A stretch of 64,000 nucleotides of DNA from Bacteroidales bacterium (GCA_021373135.1 JAJFTH010000001.1:1-64000); one strand, 5' to 3'; positions 36,626 through 45,745 are shown, counted from the stretch's first letter. The notes: generated from the letters alone by a model not told the origin. Program-made: numbers and translations.

Positions 36626-37213
36626 TTATTTGTTTGTTTTTTCCCAGGCTTCGATTTTCGCCTTGTTGCTGAGAAGAAAATCTATATCATCGTATCCTTG
36701 TAACAGGCAATTTCTTTTATAGGCATTTATCTGAAACTTTTCGATAGCTCCATCGGCATTGTTCGTGATGGTTTGTTCTTCGAGATTTACAGTGAGGGTT
36801 GCTGCCGGATTGGCTTTTACAGCAGCAAAGATATCAGCCAGGAATCTTTCACTCACAACAACAGGCAAAAGGCCGTTATTGAGCGAGTTATTCTTGAAGA
36901 TATCGGCAAAAAAGCTGGATACAACCACCTTGAAACCGTATCCGGCTACGGCCCAGGCTGCATGTTCACGGCTGGAGCCACTTCCGAAATTTTTTCCGGC
37001 TACCAGGATGGTGCCGTTATAGGTAGGATTATTCAGAACAAAATCCTTGATGGGTTGATTGTTGCCGTCAAAGCGCCAATCACGAAATAAATTATCCCCA
37101 AAGCCCTCTCTGGAAGTTGCTTTCAGAAAACGCGCAGGAATGATTTGATCCGTGTCCACGTTCTCAATAGGAAGTGGAACTATGGTAGAAGTAAGAGTGA
37201 TGAACTTTTCCAT
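36626..37213 (-). CDS. leuD: 3-isopropylmalate dehydratase small subunit
   Basis: 195 residues. Motifs are [69 protein letters not shown], all standard for LeuD swivelling subunits. With LeuC it isomerises 2- to 3-isopropylmalate and, with CimA present, citramalate to methylmalate. It is separated from leuC by the thioesterase gene, an uncommon insertion. Confidence 0.96.
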   Translation of the reverse strand: MEKFITLTSTIVPLPIENVDTDQIIPARFLKATSREGFGDNLFRDWRFDGNNQPIKDFVLNNPTYNGTILVAGKNFGSGSSREHAAWAVAGYGFKVVVSSFFADIFKNNSLNNGLLPVVVSERFLADIFAAVKANPAATLTVNLEEQTITNNADGAIEKFQINAYKRNCLLQGYDDIDFLLSNKAKIEAWEKTNK

Positions 37214-37256
37214 TTTTGAGGTATGTCATGCGTTTATTTGAAATCAAATGCGCAAA

Positions 37257-37685
37257 TTATTTAATGATTAATTGATCTCCTTCATGTGATATGATGCTTT
37301 TTCGCCAATGTTCCGGAACGGGTATGCTTTTCAGGTTCTTGACGTCATAGCAAACAAGAATAGCCGCACAGGTGGAGAGCAATTCTCCCGTTTCACAATT
37401 CACCAACCGGTGATCCATCGTAAGACTTTTATGGCCCAAAATAGAGATCCGGGTCTCAACGTAAATTTGGTTTCTCATGTAAATAGGTTCCAGATAGTCA
37501 ATTTTAATGGAAGCACCGACAACGCCCAATATGATATAGTCCAAATCAGGCATGACATGGTCAAAATAGTCCATTTTCCCTGCATCGTAATAATTCTGAT
37601 AGACAGTATTGGAAACATGCCCCATGATGTCCACATCATTGAAGCGAACCTGGATCGGCACTCTGAATTTATAAGTCGGTTCCAT
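37257..37685 (-). CDS. Acyl-CoA thioesterase, 4HBT hot-dog family
   Basis: 142 residues with the single hot-dog domain of the 4-hydroxybenzoyl-CoA thioesterase / YbgC type. The signature VQVRFNDVDIMGHVSNTVYQNYYDAG (residues about 11-37) includes the catalytic Asp region and the following HVSN/YxxYY. It lies 4 nt after leuC and 43 nt before leuD, so it is co-transcribed with the leucine genes. It could be a housekeeping thioesterase carried along, or it could act on acyl-CoA derived from branched-chain 2-oxo acids. Substrate unknown. Confidence 0.85.
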   Translation of the reverse strand: MEPTYKFRVPIQVRFNDVDIMGHVSNTVYQNYYDAGKMDYFDHVMPDLDYIILGVVGASIKIDYLEPIYMRNQIYVETRISILGHKSLTMDHRLVNCETGELLSTCAAILVCYDVKNLKSIPVPEHWRKSIISHEGDQLIIK

Positions 37686-37689
37686 AGCT

Positions 37690-39081
37690 TCAAACTCTCG
37701 GATCAGTGATACGTCCTGTCACTGCTGCGGCAGCTGCAACTAATGGGCCGGCCAGAATGGTGCGTGCACCGGGCCCCTGGCGACCTTCAAAATTTCGGTT
37801 AGACGTAGAAACTGCATATTTTCCTGCAGGAATCTTGTCTTCGTTCATGGCCAGACAGGCAGAACAACCTGGTTGGCGCAATTCAAAACCAGCGGCATTC
37901 AGAATATCCACCAAACCTTCCTCACGACATTGGGCTTCCACAGCCCATGATCCCGGGACCAACCATGCAACCACATCTTCTGCTTTCTTCTTACCTTTCA
38001 CAAATCCGGCAAAGGCACGAAAATCTTCGATTCGTCCATTGGTGCAACTACCCAAAAATACGTAGTCTATTTTTTTGCCCAGCATCTTTTCGCCGGGTTT
38101 GAAGTCCATATAATCCAAAGACTTCTGATAAGAAATCCGACCGGATTCATCTATGTTATCCATCATTGGGATGGATTGGGTGATACCCATACCCATACCG
38201 GGATTCGTTCCATAAGTGACCATGGGTTCGATGTCGGCTGCATTCAATTTGATTTCCTTGTCAAAAATGGCATCATCATCCGTTTTCAGGGTATTCCAGT
38301 AAGCGACAGCCTCATCCCAGGCATTGCCTTTGGGTGCATAATCTCTGCCTTGAATGTATTTGACGGTGGTTTCATCAGGAGCGATCATGCCTCCCCGGGC
38401 TCCCATCTCTATGGAAAGATTGCATAAAGTCAAACGGCCTTCCATGCTCAAGGCGCGGACTGCCTCTCCTGCATATTCCACAAAATAGCCGGTTGCACCA
38501 CCGGTGGTCATTTTGGCTATCACGTACAGAGCCATGTCCTTGGCTGATACACCTGCACCAAGTTTTCCGTCAATGGTCATGCGCATACGTTTGGGCTTGG
38601 CTTGTAAAATACACTGTGAAGCCATGACCATCTCTACTTCCGATGTCCCTATACCGAAAGCAACGGCACCCATGGCACCGTGCGTTGAGGTATGTGAGTC
38701 TCCGCAAACAATGGTCATTCCCGGTAAAGTCAGTCCGGTTTCCGGTCCAACCACGTGAATCACGCCATTTTTCTTGTGTCCCAAGCCAAAAAGGGTAATA
38801 CCAAAATCATTGGCATTCTTGGTCAAAGTTTCCACCTGATTTCGGGAAACAGGGTCTTTAATCGGCTTGTCCTGATTGAGTGTGGGAATGTTATGGTCCG
38901 GAATACAGATGGTTCTTTCCGGACGAAGAAATCTCAGATTCCGGTTGCGCATTCCCTGAAATGCTTGCGGACTGGTTACTTCGTGACAGTAAAGCCTGTC
39001 AATGTATAGTTGCGTAGGTCCGTCAGTGACGATGGCGACCACGTGCTTATCCCAAATCTTGTCAAATAAAGTCTTTCCCAT
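37690..39081 (-). CDS. leuC: 3-isopropylmalate dehydratase large subunit
   Basis: 463 residues. It belongs to the aconitase superfamily: [50 protein letters not shown], and the [4Fe-4S] ligands in FLGSCTNGR and [11 protein letters not shown]. It works with LeuD. The start is 2 nt after the leuA stop, so the two genes are tightly coupled. Confidence 0.97.
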   Translation of the reverse strand: MGKTLFDKIWDKHVVAIVTDGPTQLYIDRLYCHEVTSPQAFQGMRNRNLRFLRPERTICIPDHNIPTLNQDKPIKDPVSRNQVETLTKNANDFGITLFGLGHKKNGVIHVVGPETGLTLPGMTIVCGDSHTSTHGAMGAVAFGIGTSEVEMVMASQCILQAKPKRMRMTIDGKLGAGVSAKDMALYVIAKMTTGGATGYFVEYAGEAVRALSMEGRLTLCNLSIEMGARGGMIAPDETTVKYIQGRDYAPKGNAWDEAVAYWNTLKTDDDAIFDKEIKLNAADIEPMVTYGTNPGMGMGITQSIPMMDNIDESGRISYQKSLDYMDFKPGEKMLGKKIDYVFLGSCTNGRIEDFRAFAGFVKGKKKAEDVVAWLVPGSWAVEAQCREEGLVDILNAAGFELRQPGCSACLAMNEDKIPAGKYAVSTSNRNFEGRQGPGARTILAGPLVAAAAAVTGRITDPRV

Positions 39082-39083
39082 AT

Positions 39084-40583
39084 TTATTTTTTTACAAATT
39101 TGTTGATTGCATCAATATAAGCCTCCACGGAAGCGACAACAATATCAGTGTTACCGGAGAAACCATAATAAACCACGCCTTCATATTCCACCTGCATGTG
39201 TACTTTTCCTGTATCGTCACTGCCCTTGGTGATGGCCTGGATCAGGAATTCCTGTAAGGTCATGTCTCGTTTGATGATACATTTCAAGGCCTTGATTGCC
39301 GCATCAACAGGGCCATTTCCGGTTGCGGCTGCTTCAAATTTCTCACCGCCAATATCCAGACGAATACTGGCAACCGATTGGACGCCCTTGCCTGAAACAA
39401 CCTGTAAATGATCCAACTTAATATGTCTATCTTCAGATCGTTCCATCCCAACCAACAACAGGACATCATCATCATTGATGATTTTCTTACGGTCGGCTAA
39501 TTTAAGAAATTCCAGATAGACTTCCTGTAAACGGTCTCCGTCAATTTCAACACCAAGTACTGAAAGGCGGTGTTTCAAGGCTGCGCGTCCACTTCTGGCT
39601 GTCAACACGATAGAATTTTCGTCAATTCCGACTTCTTTCGGGTCTATGATTTCATAGCTTTCCCTGTTTTTCAGGACACCATCCTGATGAATGCCTGATG
39701 AATGTGCAAAGGCGTTTCTTCCGACAATGGCCTTGTTGGGCTGGATGGGCATATTCATCAGATTGGAAACCATCCGGCTGGTCTGAGAAATAAGTTGTGT
39801 ATTGATATTGGTCATATACGGAAGATCCTTATGACTCTTGATGATCATGGCAATTTCTTCCAGTGCCGTATTTCCCGCACGTTCTCCGATACCATTGATG
39901 GTCACCTCCACTTGACGGGCTCCGTTCAGGATGCCGGCCATCGTGTTGGCTGTGGCCATACCCAAGTCATTGTGGCAATGGGTAGATATCACAGCTTGAT
40001 GGATATTCGGCACATTTTCCATCAAGAACTTGATTTTATCACCATAAACACCGGGTAAACAATACCCGGTGGTATCCGGTATGTTCACAACGGTTGCTCC
40101 TGCCTTGATAACCGCTTCCACCACTCTGGCCAGGTATTCATTATCCGTTCGGCCTGCATCTTCTGCGTAGAATTCCACATCTTCGACATATTTTTTGGCA
40201 TACTTCACGCAAGCGATGGCACGTTCCAGAATATCTTCCCGATTGGAATTGAATTTATACTTGATATGGTAATCCGAAGTACCGATTCCTGTATGGATAC
40301 GCCCGTGTTTTGCATATTTCAATGCCTCCGCTGCCACGTCTATGTCCTTTTCAACCGAACGGGTCAAGGCACAGATGGTGGGCCAGGTCACTGCTTTTGA
40401 AATTTCCACAACCGACTTAAAATCACCCGGACTGGAAATGGGGAAACCTGCTTCAATAACATCCACACCAAGAGATTCAAGTGCTTTAGCCACCTGAATT
40501 TTTTCAACCGTGTTCAATTGGCACCCGGGGACCTGTTCTCCATCACGCAAGGTCGTATCAAAAATAAATACTTTGTCAGACAT
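39084..40583 (-). CDS. leuA: 2-isopropylmalate synthase
   Basis: 499 residues from the ATG at 40583 ([17 protein letters not shown]), preceded by an AGGTGAT ribosome-binding sequence. An upstream in-frame start at 40652 would lie inside the attenuator and is rejected. The TIM barrel carries [28 protein letters not shown] and the IPMS-type HIKYKF. The linker [17 protein letters not shown] and the C-terminal leucine-binding regulatory domain (about 385-495, [24 protein letters not shown]) are complete. It commits 2-oxoisovalerate to leucine and is normally feedback-inhibited by leucine. It is the first structural gene after a leader peptide and attenuator. Confidence 0.97.
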   Translation of the reverse strand: MSDKVFIFDTTLRDGEQVPGCQLNTVEKIQVAKALESLGVDVIEAGFPISSPGDFKSVVEISKAVTWPTICALTRSVEKDIDVAAEALKYAKHGRIHTGIGTSDYHIKYKFNSNREDILERAIACVKYAKKYVEDVEFYAEDAGRTDNEYLARVVEAVIKAGATVVNIPDTTGYCLPGVYGDKIKFLMENVPNIHQAVISTHCHNDLGMATANTMAGILNGARQVEVTINGIGERAGNTALEEIAMIIKSHKDLPYMTNINTQLISQTSRMVSNLMNMPIQPNKAIVGRNAFAHSSGIHQDGVLKNRESYEIIDPKEVGIDENSIVLTARSGRAALKHRLSVLGVEIDGDRLQEVYLEFLKLADRKKIINDDDVLLLVGMERSEDRHIKLDHLQVVSGKGVQSVASIRLDIGGEKFEAAATGNGPVDAAIKALKCIIKRDMTLQEFLIQAITKGSDDTGKVHMQVEYEGVVYYGFSGNTDIVVASVEAYIDAINKFVKK

Positions 40584-40624
40584 ATCACCTATGATTAATA
40601 TTTGTTCATTTATTTGGATATTAA

Positions 40625-40711
40625 CAAAAAACCCTTCCTGCAAAGGTAGCAAGAAGGGCTTTCGTTATTCATTCGTTATAGTCTAACACACAATCTCACT
40701 ACCTTGCTACC
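40625..40711 (-). promoter_or_regulatory. leu operon attenuator: antiterminator and terminator
   Basis: On the minus strand, GGTAGCAAG (complement of 40703-40711) is perfectly complementary to CTTGCTACC (complement of 40645-40653). The latter lies in the 5' arm and loop of a terminator: a 10-bp stem (40632-40641 with 40649-40658, one G-U pair), a 7-nt loop and a T6 run (40626-40631). The two structures exclude each other. The leader-peptide stop codon lies inside the antiterminator strand, as in ribosome-mediated attenuation. Confidence 0.85.
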
Positions 40712-40766
40712 ATTCCAATAGAATAATACCAATTAGAGAAATAATGTGTAGAACATTGTTTGTCAT
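40707..40766 (-). CDS. leu/ile leader peptide (MTNNVLHIISLIGIILLEW)
   Basis: This 19-codon reading frame starts at the ATG at 40766 about 20 nt after the predicted transcription start and ends at TAG (40709-40707). It has four Leu codons (three are CUA, one UUG), five Ile codons and one Val codon, a composition hardly expected by chance directly upstream of leuA. Stalling at Leu (or Ile) codons would leave the antiterminator strand free; completing translation to the stop would cover it and allow termination. This is the classical leuL-type arrangement of enterobacteria. Gene function is inferred from composition and position. Confidence 0.8.
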   Translation of the reverse strand: MTNNVLHIISLIGIILLEW

Positions 40767-40790
40767 TGATCATCTTTTGTTTTGACGATG

Positions 40791-40820
40791 CAAAGATAGG
40801 TTATTTTTTATTATCAGCAA
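40791..40820 (-). promoter_or_regulatory. Promoter of the leu operon
   Basis: The minus strand reads TTG (complement of 40818-40820), 19 bp, then TATCTTTG (complement of 40791-40798), matching TTTG/TAnnTTTG. Transcription should begin near 40785, giving a leader of about 200 nt before leuA. Confidence 0.75.
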
Positions 40821-40941
40821 TAAATTCTAATATTTTTCCTGAAAAAAGTTACGAAAAAGAATAATATTGATGATTTTTATCGGATTTTATCAGATATAAA
40901 TAAATATATCTTGCGAATCGACACCTTTTAAGCTTGTGTCT

Positions 40942-41688
40942 TCAGATCATGATTGTGGCTTTTTTCCCGGCCAGTTTCAACTGCTCCGGACTCCCGATAT
41001 CAAACCATTCCGCATCGCTGACATCGAACATCCTGATTTCATGGGTACGCGCAAGTCGCAAATAAACATCTGTGATGGAAAAAACGCCCTTTTCCGTCAT
41101 CAATGGGAAAAGTGCAGGATGAATCAGATGGATTCCGGTAAAACCAAACCGCTGCAAGTTTTTCTCCTGTGGCCGGGATATCTTTTGCTCACCGGTCTTC
41201 ACATTTTCCCAACCACAGAGCAAACCATTTTCATTGAAAAGGAAATAGCGGTCACTTTGAGTTTTGCGAACAGCCAGTGTAGCCAGATGCCCGGGATTGC
41301 CAAGAAGGTATGCCAGGTCGGCTTTTTGCATGGCTTTTAAGTCAACGGTGGAGATCACATCTACATTATGAACGATGAACGGAGCATCAGCCAGCATGGG
41401 TTGCATTTTCTTCAGACCTCCGCCAGTCTCGAGCAACAAATCTCTTTCATCTGAAATGCGAATCTGCATTTCAGGATTCAAGGCAGAGAACTCCTGCAAA
41501 AAACTTTCCACCTGATCGGCAAAAGCATGTACATTGATAACAATATCCTTAATGCCAAAAGCCTGCATCCTATGCAAAGTATGACCAAGCATGGACACAC
41601 CTCTCACTTCCACCAAAGCTTTTGGTTTATCTTTTGTATAGGGATACAGCCTCGTTCCAAGTCCTGCTGCAAATATAACCGCTCTCAT
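40942..41688 (-). CDS. murU: Sugar nucleotidyltransferase, probable N-acetylmuramate-1-phosphate uridylyltransferase
   Basis: 248 residues from the ATG at 41688. It is a nucleotidyltransferase of the RmlA/GlmU-N type: MRAVIFAAGLGTRLYPYTKDKPKALVEV (nucleotide-binding G-x-G-T-R loop and conserved Lys), FIVHNVDVIS (metal-binding Asp) and WFDIGSPEQL at the end. The short length without a hexapeptide-repeat domain, and the adjacent AmgK-like kinase, match the MurU/AmgK pair that salvages MurNAc to UDP-MurNAc without GlcNAc intermediates. A different NDP-sugar product cannot be excluded. Confidence 0.75.
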   Translation of the reverse strand: MRAVIFAAGLGTRLYPYTKDKPKALVEVRGVSMLGHTLHRMQAFGIKDIVINVHAFADQVESFLQEFSALNPEMQIRISDERDLLLETGGGLKKMQPMLADAPFIVHNVDVISTVDLKAMQKADLAYLLGNPGHLATLAVRKTQSDRYFLFNENGLLCGWENVKTGEQKISRPQEKNLQRFGFTGIHLIHPALFPLMTEKGVFSITDVYLRLARTHEIRMFDVSDAEWFDIGSPEQLKLAGKKATIMI

Positions 41689-41761
41689 CAACCATGGAAT
41701 ATTAAAATAAAAAATCGGGCGTCATCATCAAAATCCAGTGTCAGGAATGTTTCTGAAACAA

Positions 41762-42754
41762 TTATAGCTTTTCAAGCATCTTTTTTAAATATTCGGATTT
41801 CAACATTCGATTGAAACAAGCTTTCAGCTCCGGTATCTGCACCGGTAAGGACCATTCATCCAAAATATCGGCAAACATACCAAGTGCCGGTGGAATGCTT
41901 TCCATAAAACCCGGCTTTTTTTCTACAATCCCCCGAAAGCCAAATGCGCCCATGGCCTGCATCAGACGAATCAGCACATACCCCTGATAATGATCCATGA
42001 ATTGGACCTTATCCACCACCATCTTTTTAGATAGTTCCTCTACATAGAATTCGATTAGTTCCTGACGAATCTCCTTGGGGACACGGGCTTTGGCATCAAA
42101 AAGCAAACTGGCCGGGTCATATTGTAATGCACCACGACGTCCGCCCTGATAATCAATAAAGTATGGTTCCCCGTTGGAAATCATGATATTGGCAGTCTGA
42201 AAATCGCGGTACAGAAAATAATCGCCACGTTCTTGCAGCAGATAATCCGTAAAATTTCGGAAGTCCTCCTCCAATGCCTGCTCATCAAAAGGAATCCGCA
42301 CCAATTTCAAGAAATAATATTTAAAATAATTCAGGTCCCACATCATGGAATCCCTGTCAAAAGCAGCACGCGGATAGCATTTTCGGTAATCGATGCAATC
42401 CTTTCCTTTCAACTGAAGATCAATCAGTCCGGTCAGGCTCTTTTTATAAAGTTCTTTCAGACGATCGTCAAACGGACGATCTTTTACCAGATCAAAAAGT
42501 GTGTCCGATCCGAAATCCTCCAACAGATAGACGCCTTCCAAAGGATCTTCGGCATATATTTCCGGAACAGCCAAGCCTTCTTTTCGAAAACTTCTTGAAA
42601 AAGACAAAAAGGCATCATTCTCACGGGCATCTGAATTCCAGGCACCAAGTGCAGAAAACGACCCTGCCTTCATACGGCAATAACTTCGATAAGAGCCACT
42701 TGGGGGCAGAAAGCTGATATTCTGTGGCTCACTGCCACACCAGTTTTCAAACAT
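41762..42754 (-). CDS. amgK: Aminosugar kinase, probable N-acetylmuramate/N-acetylglucosamine anomeric kinase
   Basis: 330 residues from the ATG at 42754 (MFENWCGSEPQNI). A TTG at 42805 could give 347 residues but lies inside the predicted promoter. It has the aminoglycoside-phosphotransferase fold: VYLLEDFGSDTLFDLV, the Brenner-type catalytic motif YRDFQTANIM, and the metal motif YFIDYQGGRRGALQYDPASLL, all characteristic of AmgK-like kinases. It would make MurNAc-1-phosphate for the MurU-like enzyme encoded 73 bp downstream. Together they form the anabolic peptidoglycan-recycling route known from Pseudomonas and several Bacteroidetes. Confidence 0.8.
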   Translation of the reverse strand: MFENWCGSEPQNISFLPPSGSYRSYCRMKAGSFSALGAWNSDARENDAFLSFSRSFRKEGLAVPEIYAEDPLEGVYLLEDFGSDTLFDLVKDRPFDDRLKELYKKSLTGLIDLQLKGKDCIDYRKCYPRAAFDRDSMMWDLNYFKYYFLKLVRIPFDEQALEEDFRNFTDYLLQERGDYFLYRDFQTANIMISNGEPYFIDYQGGRRGALQYDPASLLFDAKARVPKEIRQELIEFYVEELSKKMVVDKVQFMDHYQGYVLIRLMQAMGAFGFRGIVEKKPGFMESIPPALGMFADILDEWSLPVQIPELKACFNRMLKSEYLKKMLEKL

Positions 42755-42802
42755 TTTAGCGAGGAACACCACTTTTTCTTTTTCCACGGGAATTTTTTTT
42801 AG

Positions 42803-42810
42803 CAAATGTA
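42803..42810 (-). promoter_or_regulatory. -7 element of the amgK-murU promoter
   Basis: The minus strand reads TACATTTG (complement of 42803-42810), an exact TAnnTTTG. The -33 box is not clear. It supports a start codon downstream of 42796, namely the ATG at 42754. Confidence 0.5.
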
Positions 42811-43060
42811 AATGATTTTATTTTCTCATCCGCATTACTGAATCATTTATTTATATGGTTTTTATCTACCATTTCAAACAAAAGCCTATTGAATTGTTCA
42901 GATATGCAACATTTTCGACAAAATTTATATAATTTCATAATGACACCTTTTTCTCCTTTTATTGAATCATTATGTAAGCGATTGTGAGTTTTGAATATCA
43001 TTTTTATACTTATATTTATTTTTATGTGTCTTTTTGTATTATTGTTCAAAATTTAATTAT

Positions 43061-43068
43061 TATGTTTG
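43061..43068 (+). promoter_or_regulatory. -7 element upstream of the porin-PII-amtB operon
   Basis: TATGTTTG fits TAnnTTTG. A TTG 16 bp upstream is slightly too close, so the promoter may need an activator, as would suit nitrogen-controlled expression. The 5' UTR would be about 130 nt and contains a dispersed repeat copy. Confidence 0.5.
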
Positions 43069-43112
43069 CATGGTGAATTAAATGAACAGACTTAACCACC
43101 AAATAATGGATT

Positions 43113-43175
43113 ATGAAACGAGCATGAATACGAGTATTCACGCAAGACAATGAAAATTTGACATACGAGTTCCAT
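43113..43175 (-). repeat. Dispersed repeat copy 4, upstream of the porin gene
   Basis: In reverse orientation it reads ATGGAACTCGTATGTCA at one end and CATGCTCGTTTCAT at the other, the clearest pair of ends in the family. The ends are imperfect inverted repeats of each other (ATGgAACtcGTATG against ATGaAACgaGCATG). Confidence 0.75.
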
Positions 43176-43202
43176 ACAACCTAAAAAAACAATTATATAC
43201 GT

Positions 43203-43913
43203 ATGAAAGATTCTTTCAAAACAAAATCAAAAGGCCTCTTAGGTTTGTTCTTTTTATCTACTACAGCACTTGCTTCTGCTCAGGAATCAAAAGGATGTTT
43301 TAATATAAATGCAGACGTTGTCAGTTCGTACGTATGGCGTGGAATCAATCAAGAGTCCAATCAGCCCAATATTCAACCAACAGTTTCATATACCAATGGT
43401 GGATTCAATATTGGGACATGGGGATCGGGTAATTTTACCGGAAGTCTGAAGGAATTTGACTTTTATGTCACTTATGCTTTCCCTCATTTTTTTTCCGTAA
43501 CCCTGACAGACTACAACTGGAATTTTACCAAAAGCCATTTTATATATAATTCCAATCGGACAGATCATGTTTTTGAAGGGACACTTTCTTACGCAGGGAC
43601 AGAATATTTTCCATTGAGTGCTTCCTTAAACACGATGTTCTTTGGTGCAGATAAAAATGCAGAAGGAGATAATGCCTATTCCACCTATGTAGAATTGAGC
43701 TATCCGATTACCTCCAACGCCAAATTATTTTTAGGGACATCTTTGTTTGATGGCCCTGCTTATGGAACCAATGGATTTGGCGTAACCAACCTATGTATTA
43801 GGATCTGCAAGACCATTTATTTTTCTGATAAATTCTGCTTACCGGTTTATGGAATTGCCGGATTCAATCCCGATGCAGAAAACGCTTTTTTAGTAGCAGG
43901 TATTACCCTATAA
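43203..43913 (+). CDS. TorF-type putative porin (outer-membrane beta-barrel)
   Basis: 236 residues with a signal peptide (LLGLFFLSTTALASAQ). The start FNINADVVSSYVWRGINQES and the alternating hydrophobic strands ending FLVAGITL fit the Gcw_chp/TorF family of putative outer-membrane porins. In Bacteroidetes it often precedes PII and amtB genes, as here (17 nt to the PII gene). It is probably a small barrel aiding diffusion of ammonium or another nitrogen compound across the outer membrane; this role is inferred from context. Confidence 0.75.
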   Translation: MKDSFKTKSKGLLGLFFLSTTALASAQESKGCFNINADVVSSYVWRGINQESNQPNIQPTVSYTNGGFNIGTWGSGNFTGSLKEFDFYVTYAFPHFFSVTLTDYNWNFTKSHFIYNSNRTDHVFEGTLSYAGTEYFPLSASLNTMFFGADKNAEGDNAYSTYVELSYPITSNAKLFLGTSLFDGPAYGTNGFGVTNLCIRICKTIYFSDKFCLPVYGIAGFNPDAENAFLVAGITL

Positions 43914-43930
43914 TTTAAATAGATAAGATT

Positions 43931-44278
43931 ATGAAGAAAATTGAAGCAGTTATTCGAAAATCAAAATTCGAGGAGGTAAAACAAGCATTGTATGATGCCG
44001 GCATCGAATGGTTTTCCTATTGGGACATTACTGGACTTGGTAAATCCACAGAAGGCCAAGTGGTAAGAGGTCAAATCTTTCAATCAAACTACATCCAGCG
44101 CCGCATGCTTTCCATTATTGTGCGTGACATCAATGTCGAAAAGACGATCAATGCTATCATTGGCGCAGCTCGAACCGGAGATACCGGTGATGGTAAGATA
44201 TTTGTTTCGGACATAGAACAGACTTACCGGATCCGTACAGGTGAAACAGGTCCGGAAGCATTGTACAACAAAGAATAG
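43931..44278 (+). CDS. PII-family nitrogen regulator lacking the uridylylation tyrosine
   Basis: 115 residues: MKKIEAVIRKSKFEEVKQAL at the N-terminus, GDTGDGKIFVSDIEQTYRIRTGE at the C-terminus (C-loop and B-loop of PII). In the T-loop the residues corresponding to E. coli Tyr46 and Tyr51 are Val45 and Phe50 (VVRGQIF). The classical uridylylation site is therefore missing and control is probably by ATP/ADP/2-oxoglutarate binding alone. It lies 27 nt before amtB, so it is GlnK-like in context and should gate the ammonium channel. Confidence 0.93.
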   Translation: MKKIEAVIRKSKFEEVKQALYDAGIEWFSYWDITGLGKSTEGQVVRGQIFQSNYIQRRMLSIIVRDINVEKTINAIIGAARTGDTGDGKIFVSDIEQTYRIRTGETGPEALYNKE

Positions 44279-44305
44279 TCAGGTTTTTATAAAAGTTTTA
44301 CAGAT

Positions 44306-45679
44306 ATGAAGAAAATAATGATATCGGCAACAGCCCTATTGGCGTTGTTCAGTACCGGAGCATTTGCTCAAAGTTCAGTTGCAACAGTCGCGACACCCTG
44401 CGTTGATTCAGGAGACACAGCATGGATCATCATGGCTACAGCATTGATCTTGTTAATGACTATTCCTGGTTTGGCACTCTTTTACGGAGGATTGGTACGC
44501 AGAAAAAATGTTTTAAACGTTTTGATGCAGTGTTTTATCATTACTGCTGTGATCAGCATTGAATGGGTTGTATGTGGCTACAGCCTGGCTTTTGGAAGTT
44601 CAAAAGGATTTCTGGCACCTTTCATAGGCAATTTCGACTGGGCTTTTTTAAACGGAATCGGTTTGAATGATTTATGCCCTTACTTCATTTCACACTCACA
44701 AGTTACAGCAGACAGTGGTGCTATTGGCACCATACCTCACCTCCTCTTCATCATGTTCCAATGTATGTTTGCCGTAATCACGCCTGCACTGATTATCGGG
44801 GCATTCTCTGAACGGATCAAATTCAAAGGATTTTTGGTATTCACCATTCTTTGGTCTCTCTTTATATACAACCCGGTGGCACACTGGGTTTGGTCAAGTG
44901 ACGGATGGTTATTCAAGATGGGTGCACTGGATTTTGCCGGAGGCACTGTGGTACATATCAATGCCGGTATTGCTGCCATCGTCATGGCACTGATGTTGGG
45001 CAAGCGACGTGACTATAAAGGTCATGCCATTCCTCCTCACAACATCACATTGGTAGTCATCGGTGCAGCACTATTGTGGTTCGGATGGTTCGGATTTAAT
45101 GCCGGAAGCGGATTGGCTGCAGACGGACTTGCAGCCAACGCTCTTATGGTAACGCATATAGCTGCAGCAACTGCTGCCCTGACTTGGGCCTTGTTGGATT
45201 GGTTTATAGGGAAAAAGCCTACTGTTGTCGGGATTTGTACAGGAGCCGTGGCCGGTTTGGTTGCCATCACTCCTGCTGCGGGATTTGTAGGAGTAACAGG
45301 AGCACTTCTTATTGGAGTCATCGTGTCGGTCATCTGCTTCATCATGGTTGCTTATGTAAAACCGAAACTGGGATACGATGATGCTTTGGATGCCTTCGGA
45401 GTGCATGGTATAGGTGGTATGGTCGGTGCAATCCTTACAGGTGTCCTGGCCACTCCGGCCATTCAGTCTGCATACAGCGGAACCGCTTATGGAAACATCC
45501 GTCAGTTGACGGTTCAGCTGATAGCCGTTGGGGCAACCATGGCTTATTCAGGTGTTGGGACATTCCTATTGTTTAAAATCACTGAAAGACTAATAGGGCT
45601 ACGGGCCACAGACAAGGAAGAAGCGGTCGGTCTTGACGAAACCCAGCACGGAGAAACGGCATACACAGCCTTCGATTGA
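44306..45679 (+). CDS. amtB: Ammonium transporter
   Basis: 457 residues with a cleavable signal peptide (MKKIMISATALLALFSTGAFA) followed by eleven transmembrane segments. Family motifs are GLALFYGGLVRRKNVLNVLMQ, DFAGGTVVHINAG with the first pore His, FGWFGFNAGS, and DAFGVHGIGGMVGAILTGV with the second pore His. The cytoplasmic C-terminal tail (TERLIGLRATDKEEAVGLDETQHGETAY) is the PII docking region. It transports NH4+/NH3 across the inner membrane. Last gene of its operon; a terminator follows. Confidence 0.97.
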   Translation: MKKIMISATALLALFSTGAFAQSSVATVATPCVDSGDTAWIIMATALILLMTIPGLALFYGGLVRRKNVLNVLMQCFIITAVISIEWVVCGYSLAFGSSKGFLAPFIGNFDWAFLNGIGLNDLCPYFISHSQVTADSGAIGTIPHLLFIMFQCMFAVITPALIIGAFSERIKFKGFLVFTILWSLFIYNPVAHWVWSSDGWLFKMGALDFAGGTVVHINAGIAAIVMALMLGKRRDYKGHAIPPHNITLVVIGAALLWFGWFGFNAGSGLAADGLAANALMVTHIAAATAALTWALLDWFIGKKPTVVGICTGAVAGLVAITPAAGFVGVTGALLIGVIVSVICFIMVAYVKPKLGYDDALDAFGVHGIGGMVGAILTGVLATPAIQSAYSGTAYGNIRQLTVQLIAVGATMAYSGVGTFLLFKITERLIGLRATDKEEAVGLDETQHGETAYTAFD

Positions 45680-45745
45680 TTTTTATAAAATAACATTTTC
45701 AGGTTTAAAAGCGGTTCATTAAAGTTCTTTAGGTTTTCAATTCGG

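Larger units (their letters stand above)
42811..43202. other. Intergenic region between amgK and the porin/PII/amtB operon
   Basis: About 390 bp with no supported gene. It holds a plus-strand -7 element (43061-43068) and one copy of the dispersed repeat (43113-43175), which would lie in the 5' UTR of the porin transcript. Confidence 0.5.

Noticed and set aside
40583..40652. Upstream start of leuA at 40652
   Set aside because: It would lie within the terminator hairpin, and the extension does not match the LeuA N-terminus, whereas [17 protein letters not shown] at 40583 does and has a good ribosome-binding site.
40699..40773. Alternative leader frame starting MINDKQC and ending at TAG 40699
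   Set aside because: It overlaps the Leu/Ile-rich frame but has only two Ile, one Val and no Leu codons, so it does not fit an attenuation sensor; the other frame also places its stop in the antiterminator.
42843..43049. 68-codon minus-strand frame upstream of amgK
   Set aside because: It is Lys/Asn/Ile-rich and of low complexity as expected from AT-rich spacer, and it overlaps the likely promoter region of the opposite gene.
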